A stretch of DNA of 64,000 bases from JANQRA01 sp035762545 (lineage in GTDB: Bacteria > Actinomycetota > Acidimicrobiia > Spongiisociales > ZC4RG35), in the NCBI GenBank assembly GCA_035762545.1, contig DASTOM010000044.1, forward strand, positions 62,001 through 126,000, in the 5' to 3' direction. Shown here piece after piece: positions 8,009-16,749 of this stretch; within the stretch, counting starts at the first letter, position 1, and every line of letters begins with the position of its first letter. The position numbers were made by a program, and so were the translations under genes. The notes under the pieces were generated by a model. The model searched no databases and was not told the origin of the DNA. It was given only the letters and a program-made list of their open reading frames with translations.

Positions 8009-9595
8009 GTGGGGGTGATCGCCCCTCCGCCTGACCGCACGAGAGCGTCCTCGACGCGTCCCACCCGGAGCCTTGGCTGGTGGATCGCCGCCAGCGTCGT
8101 CCTGATCCCGGCACTCGTCCCACCCATTTCCCTGGCGATCCAGGTTCTCCTGTCCGGCACGGGCCTCATCTTCCCCACCTCGAGGCTGATCGAGCTCCTC
8201 GCCGCCACGCTCGGCCTGGCGGTGGCGGTCACCATCACGTCTCTTTCGATCGGGACCATCACCGCCTGGCTCACCACCAGAACCGACCTTCGGGGACGAA
8301 ACACTTGGATGGTGCTCGCCGCTCTCCCACTTGTGATCCCCTCATACATGGCAGCGCTGACCGTCATCGGCGCCACAGGTAACAACGGGCTTCTCGCTGC
8401 CATCGGGCTGACCATCCCGACGCCCTACGGTTTCTGGGGCGCCTGGCTGGCCCTGTCGCTCTTCCTCGCTCCCCTGGCCCATCTCACGATCATCCCCGGG
8501 CTGCGTGCGATCGATCCTGCGATCGAGGACGCCGGTGTCGGGCTCGGGGCAAGTCGCTGGCGGGTCTTCTGGACCATCACGCTCCCCCAGCTGCGACCCT
8601 CGCTGGTGTCCGCCGCCCTGATGATCGGTCTCTACACCCTGAGCGACTTCGGTGCCGTTTCCCTCCTTCGCTATGACACGTTCACCAGGGCTATCTACAC
8701 GCTCTACGCCGGTCAGATCGATCGGCGTCCCGCGGCGACACTCTCGCTGATCCTGATGGCTCTCGCGCTGACGGTTCTCACCATCGAGTGGAGTACGAGA
8801 CGGCGGGCCGGATACAGGTCGTCTTCGACCAAGCGGGGGCGACGGCTGGTCGTGCTCCGCGGGCCGGGGCGCTTCGTATCGATCGGCTTTCTCGGAAGTC
8901 TCACTGCGATCTCGCTGTTGCTTCCGGTCTCGGTTCTCATCTATTGGCTGGTGAGAGGTCTTCGCCTCGGCAACGAACTGGGTTCGCTGTGGGACGAGGT
9001 GGGCCGCACCCTGGGGATAGCCCTGGCAGCCGCCGCAGTGACGGTCGTCGCTGCGTTCCCGCTGGCCATGGTCACCACCTGGAAACGACGCCGGATGTCA
9101 ACGACGTACGAGAGCGTGGCGTGGGGGGCATACTCCCTCCCCCACATCACCGTGGGCGTGGCGGTAATCGCCTTTGTGCTTCGCTCGGCACCGATCGTCT
9201 ACCAGACTGCGGCTCTGCTCCTGCTGGTCTACATGGGAATGTTCTTGGCCCAGGCGATGTCCCCGATCCAGGACTCCCTGCGTCGGGCGAGCCCCGATCT
9301 GGAGGACGCCTCCCGGGGACTGGGGAGAGGACAACTGACGACTCTTCGCCGGATCACGCTGCCGATCACGACACCGGGTCTGTTGGCTGCTGCGACCCTG
9401 GTCTTCATCTCGGTGATGAAGGAGCTGCCGGCGACACTCCTGCTTCGCCCCAACGGCTTCGAGACACTCGCGATCCGGATCTGGAGCGCAACTGGAGAGG
9501 CGTTCTACACCCGGGCAAGCGCGGCGAGTCTCGCCCTCCTAGCCGTGTCGATCGTGCCACTCTTGGTCATGACACGTCGTGACCTCAACACCTGA
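8009..9595 (+). CDS. fbpB: iron ABC transporter permease, fused two-domain
   Basis: This 528-residue inner-membrane permease is of the FbpB type, with two permease domains in tandem and about 12 membrane segments. EAA-like loops that contact the ATPase are visible in both halves: IEDAGVGLGASRWRVFWTIT near residue 180 and LEDASRGLGRGQLTTLRRIT near residue 430. The start is GTG. The stop overlaps the ATPase gene by 17 bp, so the three fbp genes form one operon. Confidence 0.9.
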   Translation: MGVIAPPPDRTRASSTRPTRSLGWWIAASVVLIPALVPPISLAIQVLLSGTGLIFPTSRLIELLAATLGLAVAVTITSLSIGTITAWLTTRTDLRGRNTWMVLAALPLVIPSYMAALTVIGATGNNGLLAAIGLTIPTPYGFWGAWLALSLFLAPLAHLTIIPGLRAIDPAIEDAGVGLGASRWRVFWTITLPQLRPSLVSAALMIGLYTLSDFGAVSLLRYDTFTRAIYTLYAGQIDRRPAATLSLILMALALTVLTIEWSTRRRAGYRSSSTKRGRRLVVLRGPGRFVSIGFLGSLTAISLLLPVSVLIYWLVRGLRLGNELGSLWDEVGRTLGIALAAAAVTVVAAFPLAMVTTWKRRRMSTTYESVAWGAYSLPHITVGVAVIAFVLRSAPIVYQTAALLLLVYMGMFLAQAMSPIQDSLRRASPDLEDASRGLGRGQLTTLRRITLPITTPGLLAAATLVFISVMKELPATLLLRPNGFETLAIRIWSATGEAFYTRASAASLALLAVSIVPLLVMTRRDLNT

Positions 9596-10604
9596 TCGAC
9601 TCACCATCCGGGCCCGTGGCCTCAACAAGGCCTATGGGGATGTCGTCGCGCTCCACGACTTCAATCTCGATGTCTGGGAGGGCAGCCTGCTGACTCTGCT
9701 CGGGCCGTCGGGCTGCGGAAAGACCACGGCCCTGCGGGTGATCGCGGGCTTCGAGTCTGCCGACGGCACTGTGGACATCCGTGGCCGGAGGGTCCTCGAT
9801 CGCGACACTTTCGTCCCGCCCGAGAAGCGGCGGGTGGGAATGGTGTTCCAGGACTACGCCCTGTTCCCTCACATGACGGTCGCCCGAAACGTCGGATACG
9901 GCCTGGAGCGAGGCGGGGATCCCGGGCGCGTCGGCGAGGTCCTGGAGCTGGTCGGTTTGAGCGGCCTCGGTGATCGGATGCCCAACGAGCTCTCCGGGGG
10001 ACAGCAGCAGCGGGTGGCCCTGGCGCGGGCAATGGCGCCGCAACCGGACGTGATTCTGCTCGACGAGCCGTTCTCCAACCTGGACGCCAACCTCCGTGAC
10101 CGGGTCCGCCGTGAGTTGAAGGTCATCCTCGCCGAAGCGCGCACCACTGCGGTCCTGGTTACCCACGACCAGGAGGAGGCGCTCGCCGCGTCGGATCTCG
10201 TAGCCGTGATGTACGAAGGCCAGGTGGTGCAGTACGACTCGCCCGCCCAGCTCTACACCAACCCGGCCGACCCCTGGGTTGCCGCGTTTCTGGGCGATGC
10301 GGACAGTCTCCAGGCGACCGGTCATCGGGGATACGCCGACACGATGCTGGGACGGTTCAAGACCGACCTCAGAGGCCCTGTTGTCGTCGTGGTCAGGCCC
10401 GAGGACGTCCAGTTGTCGATTGGTGAGGCTCCAAACGCCGTCGTCGCCCACACCGAGTTCTTCGGCCACGACCAACTCGTCACAGTTGCACTCCCTGGTG
10501 GGACACGGGTCCGCTCCCGGATCGGGCCCAGACCCAGGTACTCCCCCGGTGACAACGTGCGGGTGCGGGCGCTATACGCACGGGTCTTCCCGGCCCGCTC
10601 CTGA
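9579..10604 (+). CDS. fbpC: iron ABC transporter ATP-binding protein
   Basis: This is the 341-residue ATPase of the Fbp importer. Walker A (LLGPSGCGKTTALRV), the Q-loop (GMVFQDYALFPH), the ABC signature (LSGGQQQRVALARAM), Walker B (DVILLDEPFSNLD) and the switch His (LVTHDQEEA) are all present. A C-terminal TOBE-like regulatory domain follows from about residue 265. It is the last gene of the operon and faces the convergent membrane-protein gene 3 bp away. Confidence 0.92.
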   Translation: MTSTPDRLTIRARGLNKAYGDVVALHDFNLDVWEGSLLTLLGPSGCGKTTALRVIAGFESADGTVDIRGRRVLDRDTFVPPEKRRVGMVFQDYALFPHMTVARNVGYGLERGGDPGRVGEVLELVGLSGLGDRMPNELSGGQQQRVALARAMAPQPDVILLDEPFSNLDANLRDRVRRELKVILAEARTTAVLVTHDQEEALAASDLVAVMYEGQVVQYDSPAQLYTNPADPWVAAFLGDADSLQATGHRGYADTMLGRFKTDLRGPVVVVVRPEDVQLSIGEAPNAVVAHTEFFGHDQLVTVALPGGTRVRSRIGPRPRYSPGDNVRVRALYARVFPARS

Positions 10605-10606
10605 GC

Positions 10607-10957
10607 TCAGCGGTCGGTCGCCACCATCCACGCCCATACCGCGAGGACATAGAAGCCAAGACCGAGGACCGTGTGAACCAACTTGAAAGGAAGGGTTCCC
10701 GACCCGGTCCAGTTGACGATCAGACTCCGGGTCCACAGGACGAACGTGAACACTGAGAATGTGATCAAGACGACCCTCCGAGCCGGCTCGAGTTGTGGAA
10801 AGACCAGGGTCGCAGCCGCCAGCAGACCTATGACGAGGGAACCGCCTATTCGCACCCAGGACCCCCAGCCGCCCTCGTCGCTGGTGAGGAGCCCGATGCG
10901 CCCACCCCACGCGGCGAGAGTCCATACGGTGATAGCGACTGCGAGAGCGACCTTCAC
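10607..10957 (-). CDS. small integral membrane protein, unknown
   Basis: This 116-residue protein has four predicted membrane helices at about residues 4-20, 34-55, 62-83 and 92-112. I recognise no family. It lies 18 bp downstream of moaA on the same strand, so it may be co-transcribed with it. It converges with the fbp operon. No signal peptide or cofactor motif is evident. Confidence 0.6.
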   Translation of the reverse strand: MKVALAVAITVWTLAAWGGRIGLLTSDEGGWGSWVRIGGSLVIGLLAAATLVFPQLEPARRVVLITFSVFTFVLWTRSLIVNWTGSGTLPFKLVHTVLGLGFYVLAVWAWMVATDR

Positions 10958-10975
10958 GCCGCCGGAGAATCGCAG

Positions 10976-11980
10976 CTATCCGCCGATGTAGGACATCTCG
11001 ACCGGCACCGACAGGCGGCTGGTGTTGGAAGACCTGACTTCGGAGTACCTGTCGTCGCGTTTGCCCCACACCTCGTCGATGACCCCGCCGACATCACCCC
11101 CCGCACGGATCACATCGCGGAGACTGGACCCCATCGAGGCGAACAAGCATGTGTAGAGAGTCCCTTCTGCCGAGATCCGGGCCCTGGTACAGGAACCACA
11201 GAAAGGTTTGGTCACGGACGCGATGACCCCCACCTCACCGGATCCATCCGCATATCTGAAGCGGTTGGCTACCTCTCCCGGATAGTTCGGGGGCACCGGC
11301 TCGAGAGGGAACTCGGCATCGACAGCCGAGACGATCTCATCGGCGGACACGACATCGTCGAGTCGCCACCCGTTGGTGTTGCCGACGTCCATGAACTCGA
11401 TGAAGCGAACGATGTGGCCGGTGCCTTTGAAATGGCGGGCCATGTCGAGCACAGCGTGCTCATTGACCCCCCGCTTGATGACGGCGTTCACTTTGATCGG
11501 CCCCAGACCGTGGGCTGATGCAACTTCGATGGCCTCGAGAACTGTCGAGACCGGAAAGCCGACATCGTTCATCTTCTGGAACGTCGGCTCGTCCATTGCG
11601 TCGAGACTCACCGTCACACGGTTGAGCCCTGCGTCCCGCAAGGCCCCCGCCTTCCTGGCGAGCAGCGATCCGTTTGTGGTGAGAGTCAGGTCGTCGATCC
11701 CTTCGATGGGTGCGATCTGGGCAATCAGGTCTTCTATCCCTTTGCGGAGGAGTGGCTCGCCCCCGGTGATCCGCACTTTGGTGACACCCCGTTTCGTGAA
11801 TTGCCTGACGATCGAGGCGATCTCCTCGAATGTCAGAAGTTGGTCCCTGGGGAGAAACTCGTAGCCGGGCCCGAACACCTCCTTCGGCATGCAGTACGTG
11901 CACCGGAAGTTGCAGCGGTCGGTCACAGAGATCCGCAGGTCCCTGATGGGTCTGTCGAAGATGTCGGTGACCGTCGCCAT
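10976..11980 (-). CDS. moaA: GTP 3',8-cyclase (molybdenum cofactor biosynthesis)
   Basis: MoaA is a radical-SAM enzyme that, with MoaC, converts GTP to cyclic pyranopterin monophosphate. The radical-SAM cluster motif CNFRCTYC is near residue 21. The KVRITGGEPLLR segment follows. The C-terminal second cluster is shown by FCGSCTRARIS and a further Cys, and the chain ends in the Gly-Gly needed for activity. I prefer the ATG giving MATVTDIFDRP (334 residues) to an upstream TTG. No other moa genes are adjacent, although a MoaD-like domain appears at 50862-51857. Confidence 0.93.
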   Translation of the reverse strand: MATVTDIFDRPIRDLRISVTDRCNFRCTYCMPKEVFGPGYEFLPRDQLLTFEEIASIVRQFTKRGVTKVRITGGEPLLRKGIEDLIAQIAPIEGIDDLTLTTNGSLLARKAGALRDAGLNRVTVSLDAMDEPTFQKMNDVGFPVSTVLEAIEVASAHGLGPIKVNAVIKRGVNEHAVLDMARHFKGTGHIVRFIEFMDVGNTNGWRLDDVVSADEIVSAVDAEFPLEPVPPNYPGEVANRFRYADGSGEVGVIASVTKPFCGSCTRARISAEGTLYTCLFASMGSSLRDVIRAGGDVGGVIDEVWGKRDDRYSEVRSSNTSRLSVPVEMSYIGG

Positions 11981-12110
11981 GACCTGAACACTAAGCAAGG
12001 ATCCAGCTCAATGGTTCGACACGGCGGCGAGGTTGGGCCGTTTGGCCCACACAGAAAAAGCGTGGCGCATTCCGATGCATTACCGAGGAACCACCGTGAG
12101 GAGCTCAGGG

Positions 12111-12287
12111 ATGCGTGCCAGACGCGGCCGTCACGAGAAGATCGAGTGCCGGCACCGGAAAAAGAACAGCATCGAAACGGCCGGGCTGCGACGAACCGTC
12201 TGTCAGCGTTGTCGATCCGTCACTGTCGACTTCCTCTACGACGTCTTCGCCGAAGAGCAGGAGCAACTTCGCAATCTCACCCGCTGA
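12111..12287 (+). CDS. small Cys/His (zinc-ribbon-like) protein 1
   Basis: This predicted protein of 58 residues has the spacing C-x-H (residues 13-15) and, after an IETAG segment, VCQRC, which could form a four-ligand zinc site. I chose the ATG at 12111 because an AGGAG ribosome site lies 7 bp upstream. Longer starts are possible in the open frame. It is paralogous to the gene at 12388: both share ETAG, R-x-VC-x-x-C and a following VSV/VTV-x-F. The family is unknown to me. A DNA, RNA or protein-binding role is only a guess. Confidence 0.55.
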   Translation: MRARRGRHEKIECRHRKKNSIETAGLRRTVCQRCRSVTVDFLYDVFAEEQEQLRNLTR

Positions 12288-12387
12288 GCGGTCGACACCG
12301 CGGCGACGGCGGGCCGGATGACTAGTCATCTGGTGCCTGTCGAGGATGGCTCCCAAGTTCTCTCAGGCTCTTACCGATGTTTGGCCT

Positions 12388-12648
12388 ATGACCATCAACT
12401 TTCGAAACCGGCGTCGCGCCATCAACGACTGCACGCATGAGGAGACAGTCAGAACCGAGACCGCCGGGATGAGTCGTGAAGTATGTGAGTCATGTGGTCA
12501 TGTCAGCGTCGGCTTCGTCGCCGACCATCGTGCCCACATCGAGACTCAGGACTCCGCCGAGACGGCTGTCGGGGACCGACGCCAGGTCGACATCCACGCC
12601 CCTAGCCCCAACGGCAACACGACCACGGGCACCAACAGACCCAGGTAG
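12388..12648 (+). CDS. small Cys/His (zinc-ribbon-like) protein 2
   Basis: This 86-residue protein has the same core as its neighbour: C-x-H (DCTHEE), RTETAG, EVCESCGHVSVGF. Residues 1-50 hold the conserved core. The last roughly 34 residues overlap, antisense, the end of the gene at 12546-13715 and look unstructured, so the functional part may be the first half. The start chosen is the ATG giving MTINFRNRR. The tandem arrangement with gene 1 suggests duplication. Confidence 0.5.
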   Translation: MTINFRNRRRAINDCTHEETVRTETAGMSREVCESCGHVSVGFVADHRAHIETQDSAETAVGDRRQVDIHAPSPNGNTTTGTNRPR

Positions 12649-13715
12649 GGGACGTACCAGACCGCACCCACGATGGCCGAGCCGGCCAGGATCGAGCCGT
12701 AGAGGTCGAGCCTCTTGAAGAGGACACCTCCCAGCCACCCCACAGCGGGTGCTCCGGCGACAAACGCCAGTGCAAAGCTGATGCCGATCAGGGCGAGTAT
12801 CACAGGGACGAGTACTGCCAAAAGCGGGAACGCGGCTGCTGCCGGTGCCAACCCCACGATCACTCCCGTGACCGCCACAGCAATGAGCGGCGCGAACACG
12901 ATCAGCGCACCCCAGAGCCACTTTCTGACCGGAGATCGTCCCACAGCGGTGATGGCGTCGGTGGTCCGCCGAGGCCACCCATAGGCGGCCGTCAGAGCCG
13001 CCAAGGAGAGGAACAGGACGATCATGAACCGTCCGAGAACGGACAGAGCCCGCACCCGGAGGTTTGGCGGCAGCGGTATCTGATTGACCACCGTCCCTCC
13101 CACCTCGGCCAGTTCCAGCCCTTCCGCAGTGTTGTTGGATCTGTAGCCGAGGTCGCCAGCCACCACCAGTGAGTCGACTATCTCGAGATCGTTGACGCTG
13201 ACCTCCACGTCGCCATCGATCCGCCCTGCCAGTCGAAGATGCCTCTGGGTGCCGGTGAGATCCGCACCGATTGTCCCCAGGGCCTCGACCTGCCAGGCCC
13301 ACAGGAGGACATCCCCTCCGACGACTGACTCCGGGCTCAAGGTCGCAGACCAAACGGTGCCGACCACGTCCTCGCCCACCGTGCCCGACACCTCCAAGGA
13401 GTGGCCCACGACGCGCAACGAACCCTCCACGTCGCCTGTCACGGTCACCGACGGCGCCACCGCGAGCACCGAACCGGTCACGGTCCCACTGATGACCACG
13501 TCCTCTGCAGCGAAAGCGATCAGATCTCCCTCGAGACGTCCGGCGACAACCACCCTGATCGCCCCGGCGTAGAGGTCGTCGGGGAACACATCGTCCTCCT
13601 GGATGATGACGAACTCCGCATTCGAGGTTTCGGCTGCCACCGCCGCCCCGGTCAGCCCCCAACTCAGGGCGGCGACGGCGACGACGAAGCCGGCGGCTCT
13701 AGAGAGGGAGCGCAT
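12546..13715 (-). CDS. secreted/membrane bactofilin-like (polymer-forming) protein
   Basis: This 389-residue protein has a signal peptide at residues 1-27 (MRSLSRAAGFVVAVAALS). It continues with a repetitive beta-rich domain of alternating Gly and Val turns (VVVAGRLEGDLIAFA, then VVISGTVTGSVLAV and similar) like polymer-forming bactofilin domains. About four to five membrane helices follow from residue 220 to the end. I chose the start at the signal peptide. It overlaps nuoN by 17 bp. A role in envelope organisation is plausible but unproven. Confidence 0.7.
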   Translation of the reverse strand: MRSLSRAAGFVVAVAALSWGLTGAAVAAETSNAEFVIIQEDDVFPDDLYAGAIRVVVAGRLEGDLIAFAAEDVVISGTVTGSVLAVAPSVTVTGDVEGSLRVVGHSLEVSGTVGEDVVGTVWSATLSPESVVGGDVLLWAWQVEALGTIGADLTGTQRHLRLAGRIDGDVEVSVNDLEIVDSLVVAGDLGYRSNNTAEGLELAEVGGTVVNQIPLPPNLRVRALSVLGRFMIVLFLSLAALTAAYGWPRRTTDAITAVGRSPVRKWLWGALIVFAPLIAVAVTGVIVGLAPAAAAFPLLAVLVPVILALIGISFALAFVAGAPAVGWLGGVLFKRLDLYGSILAGSAIVGAVWYVPYLGLLVPVVVLPLGLGAWMSTWRRSPTAVSAES

Positions 13716-15156
13716 CGGCCGCCAGGTTAAGCAGCGAGCCGGGCAGGACACCCCAGACGATCGTTGTGGCAACCGCCACGGCGAGCACCCAACGCACGGT
13801 TCCTGGAACAGTGACCTCGGCAGCGTCACTCTCGTCCATGTACATCGCGACGATGATTCGCAGATAGAAGGCGAAGGCAACGACTGAGGCGATGACCGCC
13901 ACCACCACGAGCCACTCATAGCCTCCGTTCCAGGCCTGGGCGAACACACCGAACTTGGCCACGAAGCCCGAAGTCACCGGCAGGCCTGCCATCCCCAGAA
14001 GAAGCACGGCAAACGACGTTGCGAGGAATGGACTGCGGCGGGCGAGTCCGCGATAGGAGTGGAGATCCGATTCGGAGTTGTCCGCCCCACTAACCGCGGA
14101 CACCACAGCGAACGCTCCGAGGAGTTGCAGCGAGTAGACGGCGAGATAGAAGAGGATCCCCTCGGTGGTCCCACCGACGACGCCGGTCATTATGAACCCG
14201 GCGTGAGCCACTCCGGAGTAGGCCAGCATGCGGCGAACATCTCCCTGTACCAGGGCGAGGACCGAGCCGACGAGCATCGACAGGGCGGCGATCGCAGCCA
14301 CGATCGGGAGCCAGTTGTCCTCGAGGGCGGGGAGACCGGCAAAGAGGATCCGGGCGATGGCGATGAATCCGGCGATTTTGGCCACTGCGGCCATGTACCC
14401 AACTACACCGGCGGGGGCACCTTGATATACGTCCGGGGCCCAGGAGTGAAACGGGGCGGCGGAGACCTTGAAGCCGAGCCCCACGATTATCAAACCGACA
14501 CCGATGAGAACCACGGCTGGCGAAAGCAGCACGAATCCGGCGAGGAACTCCCGAATGGCGGTCACCTCGAACTGTCCGGTGCCGGCATAGAGGAGCGCGA
14601 CGCCGTAGACAAAGATCGCCGACGCGAACGACCCGAGCAAGAAGTACTTGATCGCCGCCTCGTCCGAGCGGGCCCGCTCCCGTGACATTCCCGCCAGCAC
14701 GTAAAGGGCGATCGATCCGACTTCGAGACCGAGGAACATCATCACCAGGTTGTTGGAAGCGATCATGATCGAAAACCCGGCGGTGGCCAGTAGAACGAGA
14801 GCGATGGCTTCTGCACCTCGTCGGCCCAGACTCTGCATGTAGCGCCATCCGGCGAGCAGGCCGAAGCCGGTGACGGCGAGCAGGGCGAATCGGCCGAAAA
14901 CGGCGAAACCGTCCATGAGCACCATGCCGGAGAACGCCACCAGTTCGTCTGTCGACCCGGCGGCGACGGCGTCTCCCGCCCGTATCCACTGCAGGACCGT
15001 GACAGCAGCGGCCAACACGACGCTGGTTCCGGAGATGTACCCGAGAACAGACGTCACCGGCTTCCACTGGACCTCGACAAGAAGGACGAAGGCCGCGCCC
15101 ACCGCCAGCAACAACTCGGGGACGATGGCCAACCAGGAGATCTCAGGTGTGACCAT
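13699..15156 (-). CDS. nuoN: NADH-quinone oxidoreductase subunit N (complex I set 2)
   Basis: NuoN is one of three antiporter-like proton-pumping subunits. It has 485 residues and about 14 membrane helices. Family features include the conserved Lys/Glu-bearing helices: LGLEVGSIALYVLAG, the DEAAIKYFLLGSFASAIFVYG segment and the FHSWAPDVYQGAP loop. It is the last gene of the 14-gene set and overlaps nuoM by 1 bp (TGATG). Confidence 0.95.
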   Translation of the reverse strand: MVTPEISWLAIVPELLLAVGAAFVLLVEVQWKPVTSVLGYISGTSVVLAAAVTVLQWIRAGDAVAAGSTDELVAFSGMVLMDGFAVFGRFALLAVTGFGLLAGWRYMQSLGRRGAEAIALVLLATAGFSIMIASNNLVMMFLGLEVGSIALYVLAGMSRERARSDEAAIKYFLLGSFASAIFVYGVALLYAGTGQFEVTAIREFLAGFVLLSPAVVLIGVGLIIVGLGFKVSAAPFHSWAPDVYQGAPAGVVGYMAAVAKIAGFIAIARILFAGLPALEDNWLPIVAAIAALSMLVGSVLALVQGDVRRMLAYSGVAHAGFIMTGVVGGTTEGILFYLAVYSLQLLGAFAVVSAVSGADNSESDLHSYRGLARRSPFLATSFAVLLLGMAGLPVTSGFVAKFGVFAQAWNGGYEWLVVVAVIASVVAFAFYLRIIVAMYMDESDAAEVTVPGTVRWVLAVAVATTIVWGVLPGSLLNLAADALPL

Positions 15157-16685
15157 CAGTCGTGACCCTCGGCGACGAAGACCTCACCGAGCCGTCCCGG
15201 ATAAGGGACCACGTAGTCGGTGCTCATCTCGATGTGGTCGAGGACGGCCTCGGTTGAGGGGGCGATTTTGTCGAGCAGGAGGTTCGGATAGAGACCGAGC
15301 AACAGCACCAGGCCGGCGAGGGGAGCCAGCAGCGCGATCTCCCGGATCGAGAGGTCGGAGAGAGCCTTGTTCTCCTCCTTCTCGGGGACGCCGGTGAACA
15401 CTCGCTCATAGGCCCACAAGAGGTAGATCGCAGCCAGGATGACGCCGCTAGCAGCCACGATCGTCAGCACCGGCAGGGTGGTGTAGCTCCCGATCAGGAC
15501 CAGGAACTCACCCACGAAACCGTTGAGCCCGGGAAGGCCGATCGACGCGAAGATCATGAACAGGAAGAAGCCGGCGTAGATCGGCATCACCTTCTGGAGC
15601 CCGCCGAACTCAGAGATCTGCTTGGTGTGCCTGCGCTCATAGATCATCCCGACGAGGAGGAACAGGGCGCCGGTGGTCAGACCGTGGTTCACGTTCTGGA
15701 TCACCGCCCCTTGGAGTCCCCCCGAGGTGAGGGCGAATGTGCCGAGCACGATGAAACCGAGATGGCTCACCGACGAGTAGGCGACCAGCTTCTTCAGATC
15801 GGGCTGAACGATGGCGACCACAGCCCCGTAGACGATCCCCATGACCGCGAGGATCCCCATGATCCAGACCGCGTCGACCGAGGCTTCCGGGAAGAGCAGG
15901 AGGTTGTATCGGAGCAGCCCGTAGGTGCCTAATTTCAGCATCACCCCGGCCAGGAGGATCGACCCCGCGGTTGGAGCCTCGGTGTGGGCGTCCGGCAGCC
16001 ATGTGTGGAGCGGGAAGAGGGGTACCTTGATGGCGAAAGCCAGGGCGAAGGCGGCAAAGAGCCAGCGCTCGGTGTTGGTGGACATATCGAGTTGGGCCAG
16101 GTCTCCCAGGGCGAACGACGGTGCCCCCATCTGATCGCTGTGCATCACGGCCAGGGCGATGATTCCGGCGAGCATCAGAGCGGATCCGAATGCCGTGTAG
16201 ATGAAGAACTTCATCGCGGCATAGACCCGGCGCTCCGACCCCCAGATCCCGATGATGAAGTACATCGGGACGAGGATCGCCTCGAAGAACACGAAGAACA
16301 GAAATAGATCGAGCGAGACGAAGACCCCGATCATCCCGGCTTCGAGCAGGAGTGTGAAGACGACGAACTCCTTTGTCCGCTTCGACACCTTGGTGGAGGC
16401 TCCGAGAGCGATCGGCACGAGGATCGTGGTCAGGACCATCATCGGCATCGAGATTCCGTCGATCCCGAGGTTCCAGGCGATACCCCATGGCTCGTACCAG
16501 ACGTGGTACTCGGTGAACTGCATCGCCACCTGTGGTTCGAACCGGGTGAAGACGTAGAGGGCGAGAGCGAGCGGGAACACCGACAGGGCGAGACCCAGCG
16601 GCAGATGCAGCTCTTTGCGTTCCCGCGGCGTCAACCCCACAACGATCGCCCCGACCACCGGGAGGAGTATGAGCCAGGTCAGCAT
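15156..16685 (-). CDS. nuoM: NADH-quinone oxidoreductase subunit M (complex I set 2)
   Basis: This is the 509-residue antiporter-like subunit ND4/NuoM of the membrane arm. The FFVFFEAILVPMYFIIGIWG segment carries the conserved pump Glu, and FPLHTWLPDAHTEAPTAGS is the typical broken-helix signature. Between it and nuoL lies a 64-bp gap that holds a dispersed 44-bp repeat. Confidence 0.95.
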   Translation of the reverse strand: MLTWLILLPVVGAIVVGLTPRERKELHLPLGLALSVFPLALALYVFTRFEPQVAMQFTEYHVWYEPWGIAWNLGIDGISMPMMVLTTILVPIALGASTKVSKRTKEFVVFTLLLEAGMIGVFVSLDLFLFFVFFEAILVPMYFIIGIWGSERRVYAAMKFFIYTAFGSALMLAGIIALAVMHSDQMGAPSFALGDLAQLDMSTNTERWLFAAFALAFAIKVPLFPLHTWLPDAHTEAPTAGSILLAGVMLKLGTYGLLRYNLLLFPEASVDAVWIMGILAVMGIVYGAVVAIVQPDLKKLVAYSSVSHLGFIVLGTFALTSGGLQGAVIQNVNHGLTTGALFLLVGMIYERRHTKQISEFGGLQKVMPIYAGFFLFMIFASIGLPGLNGFVGEFLVLIGSYTTLPVLTIVAASGVILAAIYLLWAYERVFTGVPEKEENKALSDLSIREIALLAPLAGLVLLLGLYPNLLLDKIAPSTEAVLDHIEMSTDYVVPYPGRLGEVFVAEGHD

Positions 16686-16691
16686 GACCGC

Positions 16692-16735
16692 AACCCGGGG
16701 TACGTCAACCCATATATGGGCGAAATCCGCTCAAC
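16692..16735 (+). repeat. 44-bp repeat R, copy A
   Basis: This copy begins AACCCGGGGTACGTCA, has the palindromic core CCCATATATGGG (16709-16720) and ends ATCCGCTCAAC. It lies in the nuoL-nuoM gap. Three other copies lie at 27209, 33881 and 34875. Confidence 0.85.
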
Positions 16736-16749
16736 TACGCAGAGTCGTC

